Below, piece by piece: positions 17,912 to 24,676 of a DNA stretch of 64,000 bases. Location of the stretch: NCBI GenBank assembly GCA_015065085.1, contig SVQW01000006.1, positions 1-64,000 of the forward strand, given 5' to 3'. Each line of letters starts with the position of its first letter. Position 1 is the stretch's first letter. The DNA comes from Oscillospiraceae bacterium (GTDB lineage: Bacteria; Bacillota; Clostridia; Oscillospirales; SIG627). The notes beneath the pieces were generated by a model that saw only the letters and a program-made list of their open reading frames with translations, had not been told where the DNA came from and searched no databases. The position numbers were made by a program, and so were the translations under genes.

Positions 17912-19168
17912 TTAGTCTATGGTTACAAATACACCCTCGCCGCATTCCAGTCTGATGGTGTATTCGCCGTTTTCGTCGGGAGTAAGTACAGTAGGCTCGC
18001 CCTTGATGTAAGCAGTGACCTTGGTGTACTGCTCATCAAGAGTAAATCTTGCTTTTGCCTGATAGTGAGTAAGAAGCTCGCGCATATTTACAATGGTAAA
18101 TGCCTTGCCCTTGCCATCTTTCTTTTCAAAACAGCCCACAAGCAGAGGAGACGGTTCGTCCCAGGGAGTATAACCCTTGATTTCCTTGATTGCAGGGAAC
18201 TCAACGGGATTGGTCATTCTCAGATATGCGCAGGTTTCTTCGTTGTAGTTAACGTTGAATGCACCGATATTCTTGTATGCACAGTAAACATCGCTGAGCT
18301 TTCTGATTTCCTTTATAGTGTACTGAGTTGCATAGTAAAGAGGTGTGGGATTGCCGTTAAGGTCAACAATTGCCTCGGGGGTGAAGTTAGCCTCGGAGCC
18401 GTATGCCCAGTATACTATACCCTTACAGCCGAAGGACAGCATGGAATATATCTGCCAACGGTAAGAATCAACGTCTGCATGGCGCATGCTTGGGTTCCAG
18501 CCGTATGCCTGGATGTAAGCATAGAATTCCTTGTTGTTCTCACGTGCAGCACGTGCGAAATAGTTGATATTTTCAATGTAGTTTGCGTAGGTAGCCCTTT
18601 GGGTTTGATTCTCAAGCATACAACGCAAGGGATAAATATCCACACACATGGCGTCTGCAGGAGTAAGCTGAGCCCACTTTGTGCAATACTTATAGTAAAG
18701 CTCGGGGTCCGGATCGTAGTATTCGATTTTAGCAACGCCTGCACCGTATTTCAGCTGAGCCGCATTTGCGTACATGGGAAGCAGGTTGATGTGAGGATAA
18801 CGGCCGGTTTCCTCAAGATACTTCTTTGCTCTTTCGGCAAGCTCGTCCATTTCGTCGGTACCGGGCTCGTCATTCAGGTAAGAACCTGTGTAGCAAACGT
18901 GATTTTCATATTCCTTGTACAATTCTTTGTCATAGCAGGTTTTTCTGTCGTCAAGGTATACTTCAATTCCCTCTTTGTCGCAGAAATCAAGAATCTTATC
19001 GCGTACTTCGCCATATGCGTTTTTGGGGTTTACAACAACCCAGTCAAAACCACAGTCGGCAAAAACCTTGAGATATTCCTCGTTTACCTGATCCGGCTGA
19101 AAGCTTCCTTTTGTACCCAGCTTAATGCGGTCGCGGGTAAAATAATCTTTGTCAAATTTCTTTTCCAT
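17912..19168 (-). CDS. Predicted beta/alpha-barrel glycosidase-like protein, paralogue 1
   Basis: This is a 418-residue cytoplasmic protein of a family I do not recognise by name. It is a close paralogue of the next two genes upstream and of the C-terminal domain of the protein at 24677-28273. Shared motifs are RxKLGTKGSF at the N-terminus, a Y-x-x-DEPG-x-D segment (about residue 99) and NLLPMYANAAQLK. VDIYPL, AYIQ, an aromatic W-x-Y segment after SFGCKG, and GAFNVN follow. Alternating strands and helices plus a C-terminal beta domain (TAYIKGEP) suggest a TIM-barrel hydrolase of the clan-A kind with DEP as possible acid. That is inference. It is the last gene of a three-gene operon, 28 bases after paralogue 2, with an AAGGAG ribosome site. 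Confidence 0.75.
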   Translation of the reverse strand: MEKKFDKDYFTRDRIKLGTKGSFQPDQVNEEYLKVFADCGFDWVVVNPKNAYGEVRDKILDFCDKEGIEVYLDDRKTCYDKELYKEYENHVCYTGSYLNDEPGTDEMDELAERAKKYLEETGRYPHINLLPMYANAAQLKYGAGVAKIEYYDPDPELYYKYCTKWAQLTPADAMCVDIYPLRCMLENQTQRATYANYIENINYFARAARENNKEFYAYIQAYGWNPSMRHADVDSYRWQIYSMLSFGCKGIVYWAYGSEANFTPEAIVDLNGNPTPLYYATQYTIKEIRKLSDVYCAYKNIGAFNVNYNEETCAYLRMTNPVEFPAIKEIKGYTPWDEPSPLLVGCFEKKDGKGKAFTIVNMRELLTHYQAKARFTLDEQYTKVTAYIKGEPTVLTPDENGEYTIRLECGEGVFVTID

Positions 19169-19196
19169 GTCAATACTCCTTATATATTATTCAGCA

Positions 19197-20444
19197 TTAT
19201 TCGATGGTTACAAATGCGCCCTCACCGCACTCCAACGGGATCATGTATTCGCCGTTTTCATCGGGGGTAAGTACAGTAGGCTCACCCTTGATGTAAGCGG
19301 TAACCTTGGTGTACTGTTCATCAACGGTAAACTTGACCTTTGCTCTGAGATGAGTAATAAGCTCACGCATATTTACAACGGTAAATGCCTTACCTTTGCC
19401 TTCTTTAGCCTCAAAGCAGCCTACAAGCAGCGGCGAAGGCTTGTCAAAGTAGTCAATGGCATCTATCTTGATATCGGGGAATTCAACAGGATTGGTCATT
19501 CTCAGATATGCACAGGTTTCGGGATCGTAGTTGACATTGAATGCGCCGATATTCTTATATGTGCAGTAAACATCGCTTATTTTTCTGATTTCACCGATGA
19601 CCTGCTTGGTATCACGGTAAACAGGTCTGGGATTGCCCTCGTGGTCAACCAGCGCCCATTGGGTATAGCTGGATTCAGCTCCGTAGGACCAGAAAACAAT
19701 ACCCTTACAGCCAAATGACAGCATGGAATATACCTGGAAACGCAGAGAGTCAACATCCGCATCGCGCTTTGTTCTGCACCAGCCGTAGCACTGAATGTAA
19801 GCAACAAATTCCTTGTTGTACTCACGTGCAACGCGTCCGAAGATATTGATATTCTCAATGTAGTTTCCGTAGGTAGCGTACTTCATATCAGGGTTGCAGT
19901 TAAGAGGATAAATGTCAACGGACATATATTTAGCCTTGGAAAGACCCGCCCATGTAGAAACGTGCTTATAGTACAAATCAGGGTCCGGATCGTAGTATTC
20001 GATAGCCGCAACATCTGCACCGTATTTGAGCTGAGCCGCATTTGCATACATGGGAAGCAGGTTAACGTGAGGATGACGTCCTGTTTCCTCGAGATATGCA
20101 TTGGTCTTTTTGGAAAGCTCAGGCATATAGTCCGAGCCCGGCTCGTCGCTCAGATAAGAGCCTGTATAACATTCATGGTACTCATATTCCTTGAGTGCTT
20201 CCTTGTCGTTGTAGGTTTTTCTGTCGTCAAGGTACACCTCAATGCCGTTTTTGTCACAGAAATCCATTATTCTGTCACGTACATCACCGTATGCATTGCT
20301 GGGATTTACAACTACCCAGTCAAATCCGCATTCCCCAAAGGTCTTGAGATAATTGTCGTCCACATACTTGGGGTCAAAGCTTCCTTTTGTACCGAGCTTT
20401 ATGCGGTCACGGGTAAAATATGCCTTGTCGAATTTCTTTTCCAT
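19197..20444 (-). CDS. Predicted beta/alpha-barrel glycosidase-like protein, paralogue 2
   Basis: This 415-residue paralogue is closest to paralogue 1. Both start MEKKFDK, share YFTRDRIKLGTKGSF, and end in nearly the same TKVTAYIKGEPTVLTPDENGEY region. The DEPG segment is GSYLSDEPGSD, and VDIYPL and YIQCYGW are kept. No signal peptide is present. The frame runs seven codons further upstream, but the ATG at 20444 has AAAAGGAGA at good distance. The gene is separated from the upstream gene by 13 bases, so the three are cotranscribed. The enzymatic role is not known. Confidence 0.75.
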   Translation of the reverse strand: MEKKFDKAYFTRDRIKLGTKGSFDPKYVDDNYLKTFGECGFDWVVVNPSNAYGDVRDRIMDFCDKNGIEVYLDDRKTYNDKEALKEYEYHECYTGSYLSDEPGSDYMPELSKKTNAYLEETGRHPHVNLLPMYANAAQLKYGADVAAIEYYDPDPDLYYKHVSTWAGLSKAKYMSVDIYPLNCNPDMKYATYGNYIENINIFGRVAREYNKEFVAYIQCYGWCRTKRDADVDSLRFQVYSMLSFGCKGIVFWSYGAESSYTQWALVDHEGNPRPVYRDTKQVIGEIRKISDVYCTYKNIGAFNVNYDPETCAYLRMTNPVEFPDIKIDAIDYFDKPSPLLVGCFEAKEGKGKAFTVVNMRELITHLRAKVKFTVDEQYTKVTAYIKGEPTVLTPDENGEYMIPLECGEGAFVTIE

Positions 20445-20457
20445 GATAGTTCTCCTT

Positions 20458-21663
20458 TTAATCAATCGTTACAAGCACACCGTCACCGTATCCGAGTTTT
20501 ATGGTGTACATGCCGTCTTCCGGTGTAAGAACAATGGGTTCACCTTTAATATAAGCTGTAAGCTTAGTACAGTTATTAACGGAAAATTTTACCGTTATCT
20601 TTCTTCTCTTTATAAGCTCGTTCATATTGACTATTGTCAGCGCCCTGCCATTGCCGTCACGCTTTTCAAAGCAACCGACCAAAAGCGGCTCTTCGGTATC
20701 AAAGCCGACCCAGTCGCACTTATAGGGATCAGACATATCGAGGTAGGGAGTTTCCTCGGTGCAGTTTACGTTGAATGCACCCAGGTTCTTGTACTGCATA
20801 TAAACATCACCGATTTTCTTGACCTGGGCGTTTGCGTATTTTGCCGCGTAGTAAAGATCGGTAAGTGTTCCGTCCGGGTATATAAGGTCGTGTTCCTGTA
20901 TAGAGCCCTTTCCGCCATAGCGCCACATAAAGAATCCCACACAGCCGAAGGTCATCATGCAGTACATCTGCCATATCATTTCCTCGGCGGTGGCATTACG
21001 CACACCTCTGTCCCAGGTGAACACCTGAATATATGCGTAAAATTCCTTGTTGTATTTACGGCATACGCTTGCAAAAACATTAAGGTTTTCAATATATTTA
21101 TCATATGTAGCCTTTAACGGATTGGAGCGCAGGGGGTATACATCCACGCACATATGGTCTACGGGGGTAAGCTTTGCCCAGGTTTCGCAATACTTGCGGT
21201 AAATATCAGGGTCCTGGTCATAGTGCTCTATTTTTGCAACGCCCGCGCCGTATTTAAGCTGAGCCGCGTTTGCGTACATGGGCAAAAGGTTTACGTGTGG
21301 GTAATTTCCGTTTACCTCAAGGTACTTCTTGCATCTTTCGGCAACCTCGGGCATTTCGTCGGTGCCGGGCTCGTCCTTGATATAGGTTCCGCAATAGCTG
21401 GGGTGATGTATATATTCCTTGATTACCTCGGGGTCAAGACATACGTCTCTTTCGTCCATGTATGCCTCAATACCATTTTCGTCAAAAAAGTCCAATACCA
21501 TTTCTCTTTCCTTGCCGTATGAGCAAGAGGGAACCACCTGAACAAGGTCAAATCCACAGTCGCGAAAGTCTTCAAGGTACTTTTTTGTGAGAAAAGCAGG
21601 GTTGAAACTTCCTTTTGCACCGAATTTCAGCCTTCTGCGCGTAATGTACTCTTTAGTATACAT
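20458..21663 (-). CDS. Predicted beta/alpha-barrel glycosidase-like protein, paralogue 3
   Basis: This 401-residue protein is the first gene of the tandem triplet and the most divergent of the three. It keeps RRLKFGAKGSF, GTYIKDEPGTDEM, NLLPMYANAAQLKYG, VDVYPLR, AYIQVFTW and LGAFNVN. The segment after SFGC in the other copies is changed to MTFGCVGFFMWRYGG. No signal peptide or membrane segment is present. A consensus-like promoter lies about 140-165 bases upstream, and a GAAGGG ribosome site precedes the ATG. The divergence within one operon suggests related but not identical substrates. Confidence 0.75.
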   Translation of the reverse strand: MYTKEYITRRRLKFGAKGSFNPAFLTKKYLEDFRDCGFDLVQVVPSCSYGKEREMVLDFFDENGIEAYMDERDVCLDPEVIKEYIHHPSYCGTYIKDEPGTDEMPEVAERCKKYLEVNGNYPHVNLLPMYANAAQLKYGAGVAKIEHYDQDPDIYRKYCETWAKLTPVDHMCVDVYPLRSNPLKATYDKYIENLNVFASVCRKYNKEFYAYIQVFTWDRGVRNATAEEMIWQMYCMMTFGCVGFFMWRYGGKGSIQEHDLIYPDGTLTDLYYAAKYANAQVKKIGDVYMQYKNLGAFNVNCTEETPYLDMSDPYKCDWVGFDTEEPLLVGCFEKRDGNGRALTIVNMNELIKRRKITVKFSVNNCTKLTAYIKGEPIVLTPEDGMYTIKLGYGDGVLVTID

Positions 21664-21799
21664 TTCTATATCCCTTCTTTAATCCCGACAGTATCACGTC
21701 AGGTTATTTTCAAACAGTTGTCCGATATAGCTTATTATGCCTTTTTATTCTCCACAATTTGACACAACAGAATAAAATATAAACATCCACTTCGCCTAC

Positions 21800-21827
21800 A
21801 TTATACACCATTTTGAAAAAAAGTCAA
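21800..21827 (-). promoter_or_regulatory. Promoter of the tandem barrel-protein operon
   Basis: On the minus strand TTGACT (21822-21827) and TATAAT (21800-21805) are 16 bases apart. Sequence around both boxes (GTATATTGACTTTTTT and GTGTATAATGTAG) nearly matches the promoter at 28308-28335, which serves the fourth paralogue. Confidence 0.75.
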
Positions 21828-21893
21828 TATACTATATTATTCACAGTGAGCATACTTCAAAATGTATAGTAGCTATTCACATTTTCAAAAAAA

Positions 21894-21918
21894 CAGGCTG
21901 ATGAAAATCATCAGCCTG
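21894..21918 (-). terminator. Terminator after the ADP-ribosylglycohydrolase-family gene
   Basis: Eleven-base arms (CAGGCTGATGA and complement) enclose a three-base loop. A T run follows on the minus strand. It separates this gene from the barrel-protein operon downstream. Confidence 0.8.
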
Positions 21919-21950
21919 CCAAAACCAATCATTATTTATATTTATGTATC

Positions 21951-23405
21951 TCAGCCAATAAAAATTACAGGTATCATAACGGGATATGGAAGCGTGAGCG
22001 AGGTTACCTCAACGTACACGCGGTTGGTAACATCGATTCTTTCGCCTGCACGTACCGTAAATTCAACGGATGCCTTTCCATAAATACCGTGGCCGCGCTG
22101 TATGTAGTCCAGCGCAAGGGTCTTCTGACAGTAGCCTGCTTCCCAGGTTTCGGGCAGAATAAGGCGCAGTTGAAGCTTTCTGGATTCATATACCGTGTCA
22201 CGGCAGGTGAAAGTAAGCTTAACCTTTCTTTCTTCACCGGGGGTTACTCTGGGCGTCTTATCCAATTCAACCATAACATCAAAGGGACGGTTGTCGGTTA
22301 TATCGTAGGAATAAGGCGAACGATTAAGGAAGTCCGAGCTGTGAAGGCGGTTATTTGCCTCAAAATCCTCGTCAGACACTTCGTCAACACCGTCTATAAA
22401 GCCGAAGGAAACTCTGTTGGCTCTCATTACCGCGGGCACAAGCGCCGCAACTCTGTCCTTAAGATTTGTACAGGTTTTTGCGATTCTGTGACTGTACATT
22501 CCGTTGATAAATGCTGTGACAATATTGTCACCCACAAACTCTTTCCACTCCTCGGGAATGGATTGAGTTCCTCCAACTATTCCCATTATGGAACCGACGG
22601 TTGCACCTGTGCAGTCGCTATCATCGCCGCAGTTAATCGCATAAAGAACGGAGTTTCTGAAATCGCCCTCGCCGTACAGAAGACCTATGGCAACAAAGCC
22701 CAGATTTCCGGGTGCCTGGAACCAGCCCAGATCCTTGTTGAATTCAACAACCTTTTCTCTTGTCTGGCTGTACTCAATGCCTTTATCGTAGCATTCCATA
22801 ACCAGACGAACGGTCTGAGCAACTCTGCAATCCTCGGGTATCTTTTTGAGTCCGTATTCTATAAGCTTTCTTATATTGCTTTCCACATAAGCGGCACTTT
22901 CTATTGTAGCGGTAAATATTTCCGCATATGTACCCTCGTTGAGACCGTGGTCCACCATAGCATCCATAACAGCATATTTTACAGCCGTATCCACAACACC
23001 GGGACACAGAGAAGCCCAGATTTCACTGCGTATCCACGCTCCGTTAGAGGTCTTCCATTTGTCGTTGTCTATCTCACCGCTCATAGGAGGCAAAAGTCCG
23101 ATACGGAGATTGCTTTTGGCAATGCCGTATTCATTGCAGTGGGGAGGAATCCAGTCCATCCAGTATTCTGCAAGTGTTTTTGTGCTGAAATAAGCAGGAG
23201 TTACATCTTCGATTGCGGCAAGCCATACAAGCTGCAGATCCAAATCGTCATTGGGGTAATTCTGTCCTTTTGGTGTGGCAAAATCGGTGATATTCTGAAA
23301 TGTTCTCTTTCCCTCGTAGGGCGCACCCAAAGTTCCGCCGATATTTTTTCCCAACCAGCAGGCATGAAGCTTGTCAAGATATTTCTGTCTGTTCAATTTT
23401 ATCAT
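21951..23405 (-). CDS. ADP-ribosylglycohydrolase-family protein with C-terminal beta domain
   Basis: The family fold binds two magnesium ions and removes ADP-ribose from proteins or small molecules; several members sit in sugar-utilisation loci with other presumed N-glycosidic substrates. This 484-residue protein has HACWLGKNIGGTLG at 10-23 and the metal-binding NDDLDLQ near residue 55. GDDSDCTGATVGSI near 262-275 holds the other metal ligands. A beta-rich domain of about 130 residues follows (from VMVELDKTPRV), which is not part of the minimal fold. The ATG at 23405 has GGAGG upstream. It is divergent from an AraC regulator, which may control it. Confidence 0.85.
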   Translation of the reverse strand: MIKLNRQKYLDKLHACWLGKNIGGTLGAPYEGKRTFQNITDFATPKGQNYPNDDLDLQLVWLAAIEDVTPAYFSTKTLAEYWMDWIPPHCNEYGIAKSNLRIGLLPPMSGEIDNDKWKTSNGAWIRSEIWASLCPGVVDTAVKYAVMDAMVDHGLNEGTYAEIFTATIESAAYVESNIRKLIEYGLKKIPEDCRVAQTVRLVMECYDKGIEYSQTREKVVEFNKDLGWFQAPGNLGFVAIGLLYGEGDFRNSVLYAINCGDDSDCTGATVGSIMGIVGGTQSIPEEWKEFVGDNIVTAFINGMYSHRIAKTCTNLKDRVAALVPAVMRANRVSFGFIDGVDEVSDEDFEANNRLHSSDFLNRSPYSYDITDNRPFDVMVELDKTPRVTPGEERKVKLTFTCRDTVYESRKLQLRLILPETWEAGYCQKTLALDYIQRGHGIYGKASVEFTVRAGERIDVTNRVYVEVTSLTLPYPVMIPVIFIG

Positions 23406-23435
23406 TATTTTTACCTCCGTATTTAGGTTTTGCAC

Positions 23436-23464
23436 TTGCATTATATCACAAATTCTGATATAAT
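23436..23464 (+). promoter_or_regulatory. Promoter of the AraC-type regulator
   Basis: TTGCAT (23436-23441) and TATAAT (23459-23464) are 17 bases apart. The same 60 bases must hold the divergent promoter of the gene ending at 23405 (a TATAAT lies on the minus strand at 23440-23445), so the two promoters overlap. Confidence 0.65.
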
Positions 23465-23540
23465 AATAGTATAATCAAGGCTAAAATAGGTAAAATCGAA
23501 TCACGAGGAGCTGATTGATACGTATCCCGAAAAACCCGAG

Positions 23541-24374
23541 GTGCAGAAAGGAAAGCATTACTGGTATGACGAGGACTGCTTCAAAGGCGGCGGATTTCAT
23601 TATATCAACACCTATCTGCACAAAAACTATGATTTCAGAATGCATTCCCATCAGTTCTATGAAATGAATATAATCGCGGGCGGCACCGGCAGGCATTATA
23701 TAAATGAAACCTATGTTGAAGCAAAGGCAGGGGATGTTTTCATTATACCGCCCGGCACCTCCCACGGGTATTACAGTGACAAGAAAATAGACATATACCA
23801 CATACTTATAAAATCCGATTTTATAAAGCACTATAAAGAGGAGCTGACAAGTATGCGCGAATTCGGTATTTTGTTTGATGTTGAGCCGACAGTGCGCTCA
23901 GTTTCCTCCAAAAAATGCAACCTTACACTGACATACGACGAACTGAATGTAGTAAAACTCCAGCTTTCCGCAATCCTTGCGGCAGAAAAAGAGGAAAGTT
24001 ATGTGTATCAAAATGTCCTTTCACTCGCTTTTATCTGCGGATTATGCGATGTTATGCGCAAAAAAATAACAGGTCAGAACTGCCATGGTGAGGGCTTTGA
24101 GCGTATTATAAGCGTAACCGAATATATCAAAAACAATCTGGACAGAGATTTGTCACTTGAGAACATTTCAAGAAATTCCAATCTTTCCAAAGCCACACTC
24201 AACCGCCTTTTCAGAGAATATCTGAATGTATCGCCCATGAAATATGTTATTGACTGCAGAAGTGCAAAGGCATACGAGCTGATTGCCGAAAACCGGCACA
24301 CCAAAAGCGAAATCTCGCAAATGTGCGGATTTTATGACCTTTCGCATATGAATAAATACATCAAACAGCTTTAA
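23541..24374 (+). CDS. AraC-family transcriptional regulator with cupin sensor
   Basis: This regulator has an N-terminal cupin-type sugar-sensing half (about 1-110, with HSHQFYEMNII and AGDVFIIPPGTSHGYY). The C-terminal half (about 185-277) carries two helix-turn-helix motifs. The first is LSLENISRNSNLSKATLNRLFREYL; the second is SEISQMCGFYDLSHMNKYIKQL, written here as two partial motifs. The protein stops right after the second recognition helix, so the usual final turn (G-x-S-P-x-x-Y-R) is missing. The start is uncertain: GTG at 23541 has a poor ribosome site. A GAGGAG at 23505 precedes in-frame ATT at 23514. It probably regulates the divergent gene and perhaps nearby carbohydrate genes. 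Confidence 0.82.
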   Translation: MQKGKHYWYDEDCFKGGGFHYINTYLHKNYDFRMHSHQFYEMNIIAGGTGRHYINETYVEAKAGDVFIIPPGTSHGYYSDKKIDIYHILIKSDFIKHYKEELTSMREFGILFDVEPTVRSVSSKKCNLTLTYDELNVVKLQLSAILAAEKEESYVYQNVLSLAFICGLCDVMRKKITGQNCHGEGFERIISVTEYIKNNLDRDLSLENISRNSNLSKATLNRLFREYLNVSPMKYVIDCRSAKAYELIAENRHTKSEISQMCGFYDLSHMNKYIKQL

Positions 24375-24380
24375 AAAAAC

Positions 24381-24408
24381 TAAGGAGCATCCTTGCGGAT
24401 GCTCCTTT
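24381..24408. terminator. Left copy of the duplicated terminator hairpin at repeat element 1
   Basis: A 28-base sequence contains a perfect stem (GGAGCATCC and complement, TTGC-type loop). The same 28 bases recur at 24641-24668. An A run before this copy gives a T run on the minus strand, but no T run follows on the plus strand. Confidence 0.8.
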
Positions 24409-24640
24409 CAGACTGTCGAGAAAGTCGTGATACCGCGACGGAAAAATATATTTAAAAAAGACGAAAATAAATCAAAGAACAAATTAACAGCAGGTGATAC
24501 ATCGAATATCACCTGCTGTTTTTCGCTTTTTGCCGCTTCAAGCCTTATCGTACCTTTGTACGCCGACAGGCTTAAATCGGCAAAATATCCCTGTCTTTTC
24601 GAAAGTCTTACAGTGTGTCGATAGGTTTATCGACACACTG
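24409..24640 (+). mobile_element. 232-nt non-coding repeat element, copy 1
   Basis: This element matches the reverse complement of 58273-58504 over its full 232 bases with about ten mismatches counted by eye. It begins CAGACTGTCGAGA and ends in a 13-bp hairpin (24611-24623 with 24628-24640) whose outer end is an imperfect inverted match to the start. Other stems are 24487-24499 with 24507-24519 (13 bp) and a branched stem around 24528-24585. It lies between convergent genes and is flanked by identical 28-base terminator copies. It has no plausible gene: a GTG-started frame at 24427 lacks a ribosome site and is interrupted in the other copy. It is probably a non-autonomous mobile element. Confidence 0.8.
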
Positions 24641-24668
24641 TAAGGAGCATCCTTGCGGATGCTCCTTT
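24641..24668. terminator. Right copy of the duplicated terminator hairpin at repeat element 1
   Basis: This copy is identical to 24381-24408 and is followed by a plus-strand T run. Removing the element and one copy recreates a single bidirectional terminator with an A run before it and a T run after it. Confidence 0.8.
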
Positions 24669-24676
24669 TTTGATTT

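Noticed and set aside
22089..23426. 445-codon plus-strand frame opposite the ADP-ribosylglycohydrolase-family gene
   Set aside because: The minus strand has full family motifs and a ribosome site; the plus frame has neither.
24427..24624. 65-codon GTG-started frame inside repeat element 1
   Set aside because: It has no ribosome site, and the matching frame in copy 2 meets a stop codon earlier (TGT in copy 1 is TGA in copy 2).
24409..24640. Group IIC intron, which also inserts at terminators
   Set aside because: The element is far too short, shows no domain V-like hairpin or maturase, and the terminators are duplicated, which intron insertion does not do.
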